A stretch of DNA of 64,000 nucleotides from Micropterus salmoides (Eukaryota; Chordata; Actinopteri; Centrarchiformes; Centrarchidae), in contig NW_024041262.1 in NCBI RefSeq assembly GCF_014851395.1, positions 211,001 to 275,000 on the forward strand, given 5' to 3'. Below, piece by piece: positions 46,101 through 59,977 of the stretch. How positions within the stretch are numbered: the first letter of the stretch is position 1; each line of letters starts with the position of its first letter. The position numbers were made by a program, and so were the translations under genes. The notes under the pieces were generated by a model, which worked only from the letters and a program-made list of their open reading frames with translations, was not told the origin of the DNA and did no database searches.

Positions 46101-49100
46101 TATAACTTGCGTTATATCTATCGATTAAGCCAGATGAAACTAATCAGTTAGCTAAACTTCAAATGTGCCTTCAGGATATTAAAACCTGGATGACCTGTAA
46201 TTTCCTAATGTTAAACTCAGATAAAACAGAAGTTATTGTTCTGGGGCCCAAGCACCTCCGTGACGCATTATCTAAAGATACAGTTTCCCTGGATGGCATC
46301 GCCCTGGCCTCCAGCACCACTGTGAGGAATCTTGGCGTTATCTTTGATCAGGACATGTCGTTTAAGTCTCACATTAAGCAAATTTCAAGGATTGCCTTTT
46401 TTCACCTACGTAATATTGCGAAAATCAGGAACATCCTGTCTAAAAATGATGCAGAAAAACTAGTCCATGCATTTGTTACTTCTAGGCTGGATTACTGCAA
46501 TTCCCTATTATCAGGCTGCTCGAAAAAGTCCATTAAGACTCTTGAGCTGATCCAGAATGCTGCAGCACGTGTTCTGACAGGAACCAGGAAAAGAGATCAT
46601 ATTTCTCCTGTCTTAGCTTCTCTGCATTGGCTTCCAGTAAAATCCAGAACAGAATTTAAAATCACTCTTCTTACCTACAAAGCTCTTAATGGCCAGGCAC
46701 CATCTTATCTTAAAGAACTCATAATACCTTACTACCCCACCAGAGCACTGCACTCCCAGAATGCAGGGTTACTTGTGGTTCCTAGAGTCTCCAAAAGTAG
46801 ACTAGGAGCCAGAGCGTCCAGCTATCAAGCTCCTCTCCTGTGGAACCAGGTTCCAGTTTGGGTTCAGGAGGCAGACACCATCTCCACATTTAAGAGTAGG
46901 CTTAAGACTTTCCTCTTTGATAAAGCTTATAGTTAGGGCTGGCTCAGGTGAGTCCTGAACCATCCCTTAGTTATGCTGCTATAGGCCTAGACTGACGGGG
47001 GATTTCCTATGATGTACTGACCATTATTGCATGTTACTAACACAACTTCTCCCCTTTCCGGTGGTCTTGTGCTTTCTCGTCCCTCTCCTCTCTCCTATCA
47101 CTTCCTGCAGGTTTTCTGGCTCTGGAGCTGTGGAGTCTGGATCTGTGGCTGCGGGTCACCTGCTGCCCCCGTGTTCCTGCTCGACACCCTCTGCTACAAC
47201 AACTATTGTTACTAGTCCTATTGTTATTATTGTTATTATAATCATTAACATTACGATTGTTATCATTAACACTACTATAAATATCTGTACCATTTTTCAT
47301 TTAGTCTATAGCAACATCACCTTTACAGTCTGTACCTCTGTGTGTATATTGTGTAGGCTGCCTCCCTCCCCTCTCTCTCTCCTTCACCCCCAACCCGTCG
47401 AGGCAGGTGGCCGCCCACCCTGAGCCATGGTTCTGCTCGAGGTTTCTGCCTCTTAAAAGGAAGTTTTTCCTTGCCTCTGTCGCCTAGTGCTTGCCCTTGG
47501 TGGGAATTGTTGGGCTTCTGTAAATAACATCACAGAGTACGGTCTAGACCTGCTCTTTTATGAAAAGTGCTGTGAGATAACTGTTGTTGTGATTTGGCGC
47601 TATATAAATAAAATTGAATTGAATGTAGCCTGAGGCATCAAACCAACAAGTCAAAGAGCTGATTAAAGGCGCGTTACGTCAACCCTGAGTAAGCAATGAG
47701 TGAGCTTTATCTTAGGCCCTGATGCATTCACTCCAGTTCTCATAAGACTGCACCCTCTTGCTCAGAAGAGAAGATCTGACTGTTCAAAGAGACTATACTA
47801 AATTTGAGGTACAATGCAGCTATGATGTCATTGACAGCCAGGTAGATGTACTAGCTGATGTGGATGGTATTGTGCAATATGACATCAGTAACTGGCCATT
47901 CAAATCAACTTCACAAAAGCTCACTGGTGTATAATTGAGCAACTGCTGTTTTGTTCAGCCCTGATTTCTGGTAAAGCTTCTTTTGTACTGACATGAACCT
48001 CTTGATGCTGCTGATCTCATGCAATGTTTTCTTCTTGTGCTCCTTGTCTATTAGACAGTATTATAGAATTTAAAATGGTAAACACTGGGCTGGAAGAGAA
48101 ACATGCCGGAACCAGGACTGAACACTGAGGCAGCCCAGTATAGAACTTAAGTTTAGTCCCATGTATCCCCAGTGCTTTTGGGACAAGACTCACCCAGTGT
48201 TGCTGCCGTCACACAAGTACGTGGCGAGCGTCTACTTGGCGTGATGCTCGTAGGGAATGCTATTCTGAGGTTGGGGGAAGGGAGAGAGAAGGCCCAATAT
48301 GTCAAGTCAAAACCCACATCGTGCACTTACAAAACAACTGGAGAAAACTGTCTGAACAACAGCACTTCACTTCTCTCCAAGAAGAAACAGGAGACTACAC
48401 ATCAGACTTTTGTAAATCATGTAGATAATCACATCACTCTACAGTAGGGCTGAACGTTTAATTGCATTTACAAAAATATTGCAATATGATAAAATAAGAT
48501 TTTCTAATCGCAAAAGCACTCCGGTCACATGACACGTGAGAGTAAAGCAGTCTACAGAAGAAGCATCAACTTCACATGTTACGCTGTACCGTTACTTGTT
48601 GTACAAGTAGTGACAGAACCAGGAAACAAATCAGCACCCGCCACCTGTGGGTAAACTGTTTTGCGGTGGTGGGTGACATCGTTGGGTTATACACCACTTA
48701 GGTGAACAGGGAAAATGCAATATTGTGGCGAAACGCGCAGGCGGCTGAAGCACACACACAGCCAGCAGTCAGCTCAGTGAATATCTGTGACGCCGTTTCA
48801 AACCAAAATCACCAGTTTGGAAGAGGCCCCCTACTAAGCTTGTCTATTAGTCGTGAGAGGCGTCACTTGGTTTTATTTTCGTTGGCCAATTTGTGTATTG
48901 AACCTCAAACTGATTATTTTTTTGTTTGCTTGCTGAGATCCAGATGAGCAGGTTTTTTGTTGAGATGGGCTCTTGTGGAGATTTGAACTAAGGTGGTTGA
49001 ACTGTGGGTTTTGTATTGAGTGCGTACTGTATGAGACACCGTGGTGAACTTACTTTTTCTTGTCGTCTGTAGGTAGACCTACCTGATGATATATATTATT

Positions 49101-52100
49101 TTATTATTTAGATTTTTTAAAAATCGCAATTATTTTCCAAAATCATTCAGCCCTACTCTACAGTATTCATACTAATGTTTTACAGACTTCTGTGAAGACA
49201 AAGTTTAATAAATTTGAAATGTAATGTCTACCTGCTGCTGTTACTATAAAGCTTAAACAACAGCTTCCTCCTGCTTATTCAGAAGAGAGCTTCTACTCCT
49301 GTAGCCTTGGGAGAGGTGGAATAACTTCTTGTAAAAGTCATAGTTTCTTCTTTCTGCACATGCTGGTAGGTTAAGAAGACATTATAAGAAAGCAGATGTG
49401 TCTTGTACCTGTGAGGTGGACATGCGGGAGGTGTCCTGCCGTCCTGTTAGATCTGAGGATGACACGTTGACAGGAGCGCTGCGGTGCAGTCGCATACTGA
49501 CCTTTCGTTCACGCTCCATACCAGACACTTGTCGAGGGGATGTATTCGCTGGAGATCAGAGACCAAAAACAAAGAACACCATCAGCAAGTTTGCAATTTT
49601 TTTGATTCAAATGTCTGTTTGTGTCATGACAACAAATATTTTTCCACATAGTCTTGTGTATTTTGAGGAGTTTAGTCCCCCCCCCCCCAAGAAACAAAAC
49701 AAGCCAAACTGCATTAATGTCACTGTAAAGTTATTAAATATACATATACAGTACATTTTGAAAGAAAATAATTTTTTTCTTCAATGAAGATAACATTAAA
49801 TTAATCAGAAATACAGTCTAGACATTATTAATGTGGTAAATGACCTTCCTTTGAGCTAGTTGAATATCTGGAGCATCAGCATTTGTGGGTTCGATTATAC
49901 TCTCTAAATGGCCAGAAAAAGAGAACTTTCATCTGAAACTTGACTGTCTATTCTTGTTCTGAGAAATGACAGCTATTCCATGCGAGGACAAGCAAGAGGA
50001 CAAGTACACTAGAGTCTACCCGCAAAACACCAGTCTCAACGTCCACAGTAAAGAGGCGAATCCGGGATGCTGGCCTTCTAGGCACAGTGGCAAAGAAAAA
50101 GCCATATCTGAGACTGGCCAATAAAATGAACAGATTAAGATGGGCAAAAGAACACAGACATAGAAAAAAGTGTTATGGACAGACGAATCTAAGTTTGAGG
50201 TGTTTGGATCACACAGAAGAACATTTGTGAGATGCAGAACAAGTGAACAGATGCTGGAGGAGTGCCTGAAGCCATCTGTCAAGCATGGTGGAGGTAATTT
50301 GATGGTCTGGGGCTGCTTTGGTGCTGGTAAAGTGGGAGATTTGAACAAGATATAAGGGATTTTGAATAAGGAAGGCTATCACTCCATTTTGCAACTCCAT
50401 GCCATACCCTTTGGGCCAATTTCCTTCTACAGCAGGACAATGACCCAAAGCACACCTCCAAATTATGCAAGAACTATTTAGGGAAGAAACAGTCAGCTGG
50501 TATTCTGTCTGTAATGGAGTGGCCAGCGCAGATCTCAAACCTATTGAGCTGTTGTGGGAGAAGCTTGACTGTATGGTACATAAGCCCATCAAGCCAATCA
50601 AACGTGGGAGGTGCTTCAGGAAGCGTGGGGTGAAATTTCTTCAGATTACCTCAACAAACTGACAGCTAGAATGCCAAAGGTCTGCAAGGCACTAATTGCT
50701 GCAAATGGAGGATTCTTTCACGAAAGTCAAAGTTTGAAGGACAAAATTATTATTTCAAATAAAAATCTGTATTCTGTATTTCTAACCGTGACTATATTTT
50801 CTACTCATTTTGCAACTCATTTGATGAATAAAATTGTGAGTTTTCATGGAAAACATGAAATTGTTTGGGTGACCCCAAACATTTGAACGGTAGTGTACAT
50901 ACGCACACACACACAGAGTACTGTGCAAAGGTTTTGGTATGAAAAAATGTGGTAAAGTAAGAATGCTTTCTATAGTAGACATGTTAATAGATTTTATTTA
51001 TCAATAATCAAAATGCAAAGTGAGCCAACAGCCAAACTCAGCTAACAAGGTGATGCTGCTGAAGACATTTTACTGTCAAAAGTCATAAAACATATTGCGA
51101 GGTAATGCAAAAGTATTGCGAGGGAACGCAAAACATATTGCGAGGGAATGCAAAAGTATTGCGAGGTAACGCAAAATAGTCCTCAAAAAAAATATTCCTC
51201 ACTGAGCCCTGGGAGCCACCATATTTATAGCTGTTAGTGACATAATAAATTATTATAAACTGATAAAATAAATAATATTTATTTTGCTTGATTCAAAAAA
51301 AAAGATTTATGAACAAAACTGAAAAGTTATTTTTTGGGGCACCTCTTTACCTCGATGATAAATTATTTAATTTCAATTCAGTTATAAACGCCTGGACTTT
51401 GTTTCAGCAGGTTTTCTGCTCATGTTCAAAACTTTCTGCACATTCAGAATCTCACATCTTTGTTCTCATATGTCCAGAAGAAAATCATAATATTATGGAG
51501 ACTAACATCATTATTTAATGAGAATTCATAATATTTTTAAAAAGTCTACCAGACCTATACTCTGCTGTGCTCCCCTTCAGACTGTACTGACTGAAACAAG
51601 TGCACTGCACTTCGTTGGAGGTAGAAACTGAAACCAACACTGCCAATCAGGCAGACGTCTCAGCGCAAATCCTCATGTTAACTTCTGCAGCTCCGATAAA
51701 GTGCAGCTCACAGCCCCAAACACAGCCAGATTGTGCTTCAGGTTTTAGATGTTAATAATGCAAAACTCTACCAGCGAGTCTGCTGGCTGTGTCTGCCAAG
51801 TTGCACTAGCTGGGTGGAGATGATTCTCGCCACTAGTCAACGTTATCACATTATAAATTTGTTTTTCACTGCGTGAGAAGATTGATTGGTGGCTACTATT
51901 GAGAGGTCAGAATGCCGTTTGTGACTGAGAGAAGAGTAGTAACGGCGTGAGAAGACGGCCTCCGTTGTAGTCAGCGCTCAGTTGGTTCAGTTAGTCATTT
52001 GCTAAGTGATTGTAATAAATAAACACATAGGTCTACACAATCCCTTTCATCCTACAGAATATTTCTCTTCGTCCCAAACACATTTTCTGTCGTCCTCAGG

Positions 52101-55100
52101 ACGACGGGACGCCGCTAGTCATAACATTCAGATAAGTCATCACTGTGTCTTACCAGTCAGTGTTAACAGTGATGTTAGACAAACAATACATGCAACTCTT
52201 TGCAGACTGAAGCTCACACACAGGCATGCAAACTGTTCAAGATTACAAAAGGTGAGAAAGATACGCAAGCAGACAAACGCACAGACACAGTGTAAGAGGG
52301 GTCTGTTTTTAAGCTTACATGTTGTATACATAATGTGCATTTGTGTACTGCCACAAGAGAAAGATACCAACACACAAAGGCATCCTTTTATGTATTGTAT
52401 TTTATTGGGGACATAAGGGCTCAGATTAGGGGTGTGACGATACACGAGAACAAGATGTGACGATAATTTAACACTATTTTATCAAAATCATCAATGCTGA
52501 AATATGAGTTGGAGTATTTGGGGATTATCCTCCAGAAAATTTTGAGCATAAAACACTGAATTTCCTGCATTCTGGTGAATTTTTTGTTCTGCCTTTCCTA
52601 CATCAATTTATGGTGGAAGGGAAACACCAAATTAAGGTGGCAGGTGACTATTCAAAATCTAAAAATATTACAGAATCTAATGCAGTGCAGCTCTCTGCAG
52701 CATTCTGTGTTGCTTTCACATGTTTCTCTGTATATCAACTTTTCTCATGTACCATCTTCCCTGCTGAATTAGCACACATGCAGGCATGATTTAGTCTTTC
52801 CTCCTCTTTTGTCATCTTCACATGGAGAGAACAGAAAATTTGGCCAAAAAGAAACTGACAAAAAGTTGTTAACCTTCTGAGGTCTAAGGGCATTTTTTCA
52901 CTTTTTCTTCGATTTTACATATCTTCTTAATTTCACCTTTTAAAGGCAATAGCATAACATGATACCATGTGTTTTATATCAAAATGTGCAGAAAACCCCC
53001 AGCTCTCTTTATAACGAGTCGACCACTTGTCCAAGATTGTGTAAAGAGAGAGAGATAATGTGGCTCTAAAGTTGAAATTCTTCAAATCTCTTGTGGAAAC
53101 ATAATTCACCAATTACGCAAGGCCATCTTATCTTTCCCCTAGCTCGCTGTGTGAGTCACGTACGATCTCGCGAGAATAAGGACTTTGAAGCCGATAATCA
53201 CTCGATTAAGGCAATATCTGAACCTTTTCTGTGTGCTGCATGATCGCGGAGATATTAATAGAAACATTTAGTCAACACAGAGGTGACGCGCACCCGCGTC
53301 AACCGACCTCAGGGGGTTAAAGTTACTGACTGGTGCTGCATGTTTTGGGGTCATTTTATAATCAGTAGCTTGTTTACTCTTAAAAAATTAATTAATTAAT
53401 TAAATAATTAAGTGCAAATAAAACCCTTCTCAAAGCACTTTCATTGGTTCTTTACCATTTCATTTTGCAGGCTATTTTTCAAAGCATTTTTAACAAACGC
53501 TTTCAAAAAGTGATGGGGACATGTCGCCAGCATCCCCAGCATAAATAACCGAGACGTTACTTCCAGGTTGCTGCCACTGCTCTGAACAATTAGCTTAGCT
53601 AACAATACTGGTCGCCATGTCTTCTTTGGGAGGCAGCAAAAGCAGTCATGAGAGGTAAAATAATCTCCTATTCATCATACAAAAAAAAAAGAAAGATCTC
53701 GTGAATTAGACCTAGAACAAAAAATTAAAACATTAGAAACTGCCCTTTCTGCCTCCCCACAGGAACACATGCTGAATGATCTGAGAAAATCAAAACTTGA
53801 ATTAAATGAAATTATTGATAAAAAGACCCAATTTCAGTTGCAAAGACTACGCTTGGAGAACTTTGAACATGGCAACAAATCCAGCAGATTCTTAGCCAAC
53901 CAATTGAAATTGAATAAAGAAAAAATAACAATTTCCTCCTTAAAGGGCTCAGCTGGGAATCTGACTCATAACCCAGAAGAAATCAACAATGCATTTAGAG
54001 ATTTTTATAAAACCTTATATACATCACAAATTGATCCATCTAGCTCCAACATGCATTTCTGAACAATACAGATTTGCCAAGGTTAGATGATGAACAGATC
54101 AGGGCTCTGGATTCACCTGTTTCAATGGCTGAACTCCAGGAAGCTCTCTTACATATGTTGAATAATAAAGCCCCTGGGCCAGACGGTTTTCCAGCTGAAT
54201 TCTACAAGGAATTCTGAGAAATACTTGTGCCACATTCTATAGGATGTTTATGCAAATTAGGGGTACTTGCATGTTGCCTCCAACAATGAACTCTGCTAAT
54301 ATCAGCCTGCTCCTTAAACCAGACAAAGACCCCACACTCCCATCCAGTTATCGCCCAATATCACTTATTAATGCAGATCTTAAAATCATCTTCTAAACCC
54401 TAGCAAGGCGGCTAGAGAAGGTCACTCCTGGTATAATACACTCCGACCAAACAGGATTTATTAAGGGCAGGCACTCCACCAACAATACACGCAGGCTACT
54501 TAATGTAATAGACTATGCCACTATTCATAACCTGGAAACTACATTTGTTTCTTTAGATGCAGAGAAAGCATTTCACAGAGTAAATTGGAAATTCCTATTT
54601 GCTACTTTACATAAATTTGGATTTGGAAACTCTTTAATAGATTGGATTAAAATCTTATACAGTTACCCAAGAGCTTCTGTCAGAACAAACGATCATACTT
54701 CTCCATGCTTTAGTCTTCAGAGGGCTACCAGGCAGGGTTGCCCACTCTCTCCCTCGCTATTTGCCATTTTTATAGAACCACTAGCAGCTGCTATCAGACA
54801 AAATAGTAATATTAAAGGAATTCAAACAGAATTCGAACAAAATATAAACCACAAGATAAGCTTTTATGCAGATGATGTATTACTTTTCCTCCTAAACTCA
54901 CAAACTTCTCTTTCTGAGACAATCACACTTAATAATAATAATAAATTTTATTTATAATGCACTTTACATTTCAACGAAATCGCCAAGTGCTACAGTAGCA
55001 GGGGGTTAAAAACAGTTCCCAAAATATGATTTTAATTTTATTTTTGTGGTTTTTTATTGCTATTTATTGATTTTGTTATGAGTGTTGAAAGGCCTTTTGA

Positions 55101-58100
55101 AATAGGAATGTCTTTTGGCCCTTCTTAAAAACCTCCACAGTTTGTGGGGCCCTTAGAGCCATGGGGCGACTGCCTGGAAGGCCCTGTCTCCCATAGTGGA
55201 GAGTTTAGTCCTTGGTTGGTGCAGGCAGTAGGTAGAGGTGGAGGAGCGGAGGTTTTGTGAGGCGGTGTGTGGGGTGAGGAGTTCACTGAGGTACACTCAC
55301 CTAAAGGATTATTAGGAACACCATACTAATACTGTGTTTGACCCCCTTTCGCCTTCAGAACTGCCTTAATTCTATGTGGCATTGATTCAACAAGGTGCTG
55401 AAAACATTCTTTAGAAATGTTGGCCCATATTGATAGGATAGCATCTTTCAGTTGATGGAGATTTGTGGGATGCACATCCGGGCACGAAGCTCCCGTTCCA
55501 CCACATCCCAAAGATGCTCTATTGGGTTGAGATCTGGTGACTGTGGGGGCCATTTTAGTACAGTGAACATTGTCATGTTCAAGAAACCAATTTGAAATGA
55601 TTCGAGCTTTGTGACATGGTGCATTATCCTGCTGGAAGTAGCCATCAGAGGATGGGTACATGGTGGCCATAAAGGGATGGACATGGTCAGAAACAATGCT
55701 CAGGTAGGCCGTAGCATTTAAACGATGCCCAATTGGCACTAAGGGGCCTAAAGTGTGCCAAGAAAACATCCCCCACACCATTACACCACCACCACCAGCC
55801 TGCACAGTAGTAACAAGGCATGATGGATCCATGTTCTCATTCTGTTTACGCCAAATTCAGACTCTCCCATCTGAATGTCTCAACAGAAATCGAGACTCAT
55901 CAGACCAGGCAACATTTTTCCAGTCTTCAACCGTCCAATTTTGGTGAGCTCTTGCAAATTGTAGCCTCTTTTTCCTATTTGTAGTGGAGATGAGTGGTAC
56001 CCAGTGGGGTCTTCTGCTGTTGTAGCCCATCCGCCTCAAGGTTGTGCGTGTTGTGGCTTCACAAATGCTTTGCCGCATACCTCGGTTGTAACGAGTGGTT
56101 ATTTCAGTCAAAGTTGCTCTTCTATCAGCTTGAATCAGTCGGCCCATTCTCCTCTGACCTCTAGCATCAACAAGGCATTTTCGCCCACAGGACTGCTGCA
56201 TACTGGATGTTTTTCCCTTTTCACGCCATTCTTTGTAAACCCTAGAAATGGTTGTGCATGAAAATCCATGTGATTGGTTGATTAGATAATTGCATTAATG
56301 AGAAATTGAACAGGTGTTCCTAATAATCCTTTAGGTGAGTGTAGGCAGGGGCAGTTCCATGTATGCACTGATGGGTGAGGAGACAGATTTTGTACTGGAT
56401 TCTGTATTGAATGGGCAGCCAGTGGAGGGATTTCAGGACCGGAGTGATATGATCGTATTTGCGCCCCCTCGGGCAGCGCAGTTCTGAATATGCTGGAGCT
56501 TTTGCAGGCTCCTGCCAGGGATCCCGACGAGGAGGGCATTACAGTAGTCCAACCTGGAGGAGATAAAGGCATGGATCAACTTCTCAGCATCCGGTTGGGA
56601 GAGGGAGGGGCGGAGTTTGGCGATGTTTTTGAGGTGGAGGAAGGAGACCTTACAAAGGTGGCGGATGTGGGTGTCAAATGTGAGATTTGAGTCAAGTCTG
56701 ACTCCGAGGTTTGTAACAGAGGTAGACAGGGCAATGTGATGACCAAAGATGGGTATACTGCTGAGGGAGGAGGACTGGGTTTGGTGTGGGGTACCGATCA
56801 GGATGGCTTCGGTTTTGCTGCTATTTAATTGAAGAAAGTTGTCAGACATCCATGCCCTTATCTCCTCCAGGCAAACCTGGTGGGAGACCTCTGCAAAGTG
56901 CAGACGGCAGAGCTGAGGGGAGTGTGGAGTCCAATTTCATGTATAATTGTGTATCGTCTGCGTAACAGTGGAATGAAACTTTGTGTTTATGGATGATGTG
57001 ACCAAGGGGTAGTAAGTAGATGGTGAAAAGGGTCGGACCTAGGACGGACCCTTGTGGCACTCCACAGCTGACTGTGTGGGGTGATGATTGGGACTGGGAC
57101 ACTTATAGATAAATTCTCATCCATTTCAGACTACTTCATTAACTGGAGTAAATTCATAGTTTTACCTGTAATGTGTGATTTCCAGAGTATATCTACCACA
57201 CAGCTAAAGTCTGGGAATATTAAATATCTGGGTGTCAATATTTCCTCCAGGCTGTCAGAACTGATATGGCTAAACTACACGACTTTACTTAAATCAATAG
57301 AGGATGACCTTGTACAAAGGACATCGTATCACTCATGGGAAGAGTCTCCACCATAAAAATGATGGTCCTACCTAAAATCAATTACCTGTTTTCAGTGTTA
57401 CCCACCAAACCCCCCTCTGCTGTCTGGTTTGAATCACTGGACTCAAACATCTCAAAATTTTTGTGGAAAAATAAACCCCCATGAATCAGTTTAAAAACTC
57501 TGCAAAAAGCAAAAGATTGTGGTGGTTTAGAACTGCAAAATTTTTATCATTACTTCCTGTCCAATAGACTACAATATATCTCACAATGGATCAATCAGAG
57601 CCCCCTGGACCACTCATGGATGGACATAGAACAAACATTCTGTAAGGAAAATAAAATTTCCGATATGCCATTGATCAGCTCCAGCATCAAAATCATACCT
57701 GCTTTAAAAGCATTAACATAAGCACTTCCCTGGCAGCTTGGTGGGAATTTCTCAAAATATCTGGGTCTTCACCTATCCCATGCAGATTTACTCCAATCTC
57801 GAATAATCCTGACATCCTGCAAAATAAGAAAACACTAAATTCCCCACTGTGGTATGACAAAGGGATAAAACATCTAGAGCATGTAATGCAAGGCAGTAAC
57901 TTTATTCCATTCCAAGATCTAGTGGCACAATATGGAATTAGCCATAATAGATTTCTTGAATTTCAACAGTTTAAATCCATAATTCAGGCAAGATTTAAGG
58001 ATAACATAATGGACTTAGATCTACCTCCAATGATAACAGACTTTCTTAAACTCTCGCCTCCAAAACCGTTATCTCATACAATATAAAACTCTCCATAGAA

Positions 58101-59939
58101 CACACTATACTGGACAAAGGACGTTCAGAATGGGTCTTATGCAGTCAAACATCTGCCGGAACTGCTCAGGTAACATATCTGAGTTACATGCATGCTATGT
58201 GGCAATGTGCACCTGTTCAAAAGTTCTGGCAGAAGATACGTGAAGACCTATCAATATGGCTAAGTTACCCCGTCCCAGTTTCCCCATCACTCTGCGTGCT
58301 GGGGGACCTAAGTGACATTAGTATAGAGGTTGACACATCATACATGCTTCTCACTGCCTTATGCATCGCCATGAAAACTATCCTCATGAACTGGAAGGCC
58401 AAAAAGAATATAAGTATTGCCCAATATAGGAATCTCCTTATAGATCACATTAGCATGGAGAGAATGTGTGCTATAAAAAAAACAAAAAACAATTCCAATC
58501 TCTCTGGTCCCCCTTGATCAACTTTATCACTTAGTGGGGGTGGGTGTTTACGGCCTTGCTGCTCAGGCTCCCGTGCGGCCGGTAGGTGTGTCTGGGGGTG
58601 GGTCGATTCTTGGATGAATCGTGGTGCGGGCGTGGGGGATTCTGACTTGACTGATGGGTGTCGGGGTATCGATTTTTTTTTATTTTGATTGGCGGCATGG
58701 TGTTGGTGGAGGAGGGATGTTTGCGGTGGGTTTCTGTCCGGTGGTGAACGTGTGGTGTGGGTCACAGTGTATCCGTAGGTAGGGGTCTGTGGTCTCCCTG
58801 GCTGCGGGGGGGTGGGGGCGGTTGGTGCCGGCTGGCATCTCTCCTTTGTTTGTTTTTCTCTTTCTCCGGCCCAGGCCCCCCTCCCCGTTCTATTGCAGGT
58901 TTTGTTGCTTTCTGCAATTGGTGTTTCCCTCTGCTATTCCCTGTTGTCCCCACCCTCCATCCCCCTTCTCTTGCAGGTGTCCTCTCTATGCTGTCTGTTT
59001 GTGCGATGTTTGTGGCCCCCCCCCCATCCCCATGTCTGCCCCTCCTGTCCGGCCTGGTGACAAATCAATACATAATTAAAGAAATAATAAAACAGACAAA
59101 GTAGTATATTAATACTCTCTTGTTAAAGTAAAATCTGTCTGGCACAATATGGTATCCAGCTCATCATACTCTATACCAGGCTGCTGGGCTGGACAGGTTT
59201 TAAAAAAACCAATACTGGTTAATAACAGTGGGCAAAGTAATAAAATTGGCAACATAACAGTTGTAAGCTAGCTTACTTCTGTCTTCCATCAGGCTTGCTT
59301 TCTGACGGACAGTTCGTTTGGCAGTCTTTTACCGTCCTCACGTATTCAGCTGTCAGACTCTGCAGTGTAGTGGACTTGCAAAAAAGTTGGTTAGGCACAG
59401 CCTGTTGTAAAGTTGCAAAGCCTAATACTAGACAGGAGTGGACTGTAGAGGCCTAAATGCTATCTTAGCAATGACTGACCCCCCCCAAATATTTTCTCAT
59501 AGGATCTGCACAAGTCACCTAGGTGACACATTTTGGTTTCAAAACTGCTAATTTCACGGAAAAGGTAAGGAGTTTGCATGCCTGCACACCATGCAGAGAT
59601 CACGCTTGGACAACAACTGAGAGGATTCCAGCTTTAGCCCTGGTGACAGCACTTAGATCAGTAAGATTTTATGTTTAACATCTTCCTGCCTGTGTCGTTC
59701 TTTAATTTCAATTCAATTTTATTTATATAGCGCCAAATCACAACAACAGTTATCTCACAGCACTTTTCATAAAAGAGCAGGTCTAGACCGTACTCTGTGA
59801 TGTTATTTACAGAAGCCCAACAGTTCCCACCAAGAGCAAGCACTAGGCGACAGAGGCAAGGAAAAACTTCCTTTTAAGAGGCAGAAACCTCGAGCAGAAC
59901 CATGGCTCAGGGTGGGCGGCCATCTGCCTCGACCGGTTG

Positions 59940-59977
<38 letters not shown>

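Larger units (their letters stand above)
53682..59100 (+). mobile_element. L1-clade LINE, 5'-truncated, host of an inserted L2
   Basis: ORF2 reads from LDLEQKIKTLETALSASPQE, through FEHGNKSSRFLANQLKLNKE, NNKAPGPDGFPAEFYKEF (54165), a RPISLINADLK region, SDQTGFIKGR (54445), FVSLDAEKAF (54550) and FYADDVLLFLLN (54860), resuming after the insertion with DYFINWSKFIVLP (57125) and GNIKYLGVNIS. The C-terminal part continues to about 58510. The 3'UTR is G/T-rich then C/T-rich and ends in an A-rich tail near 59090. Stops and frameshifts throughout. Lies antisense in the csnk1d intron. Confidence 0.88.

Noticed and set aside
46163..46936. 257-codon open frame as a host gene
   Set aside because: It is the C-terminus of an L2 reverse transcriptase; five other copies of the same sequence are in the window.
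51090..51180. Short CRISPR or iteron array
   Set aside because: Head-to-tail 21-22-bp units without spacers in a fish intron; simple tandem repeat.
58445..59104. Several overlapping Pro- or Gly-rich frames
   Set aside because: Low-complexity G/T- and C/T-rich 3'UTR of the L1 element, open in many frames at once.
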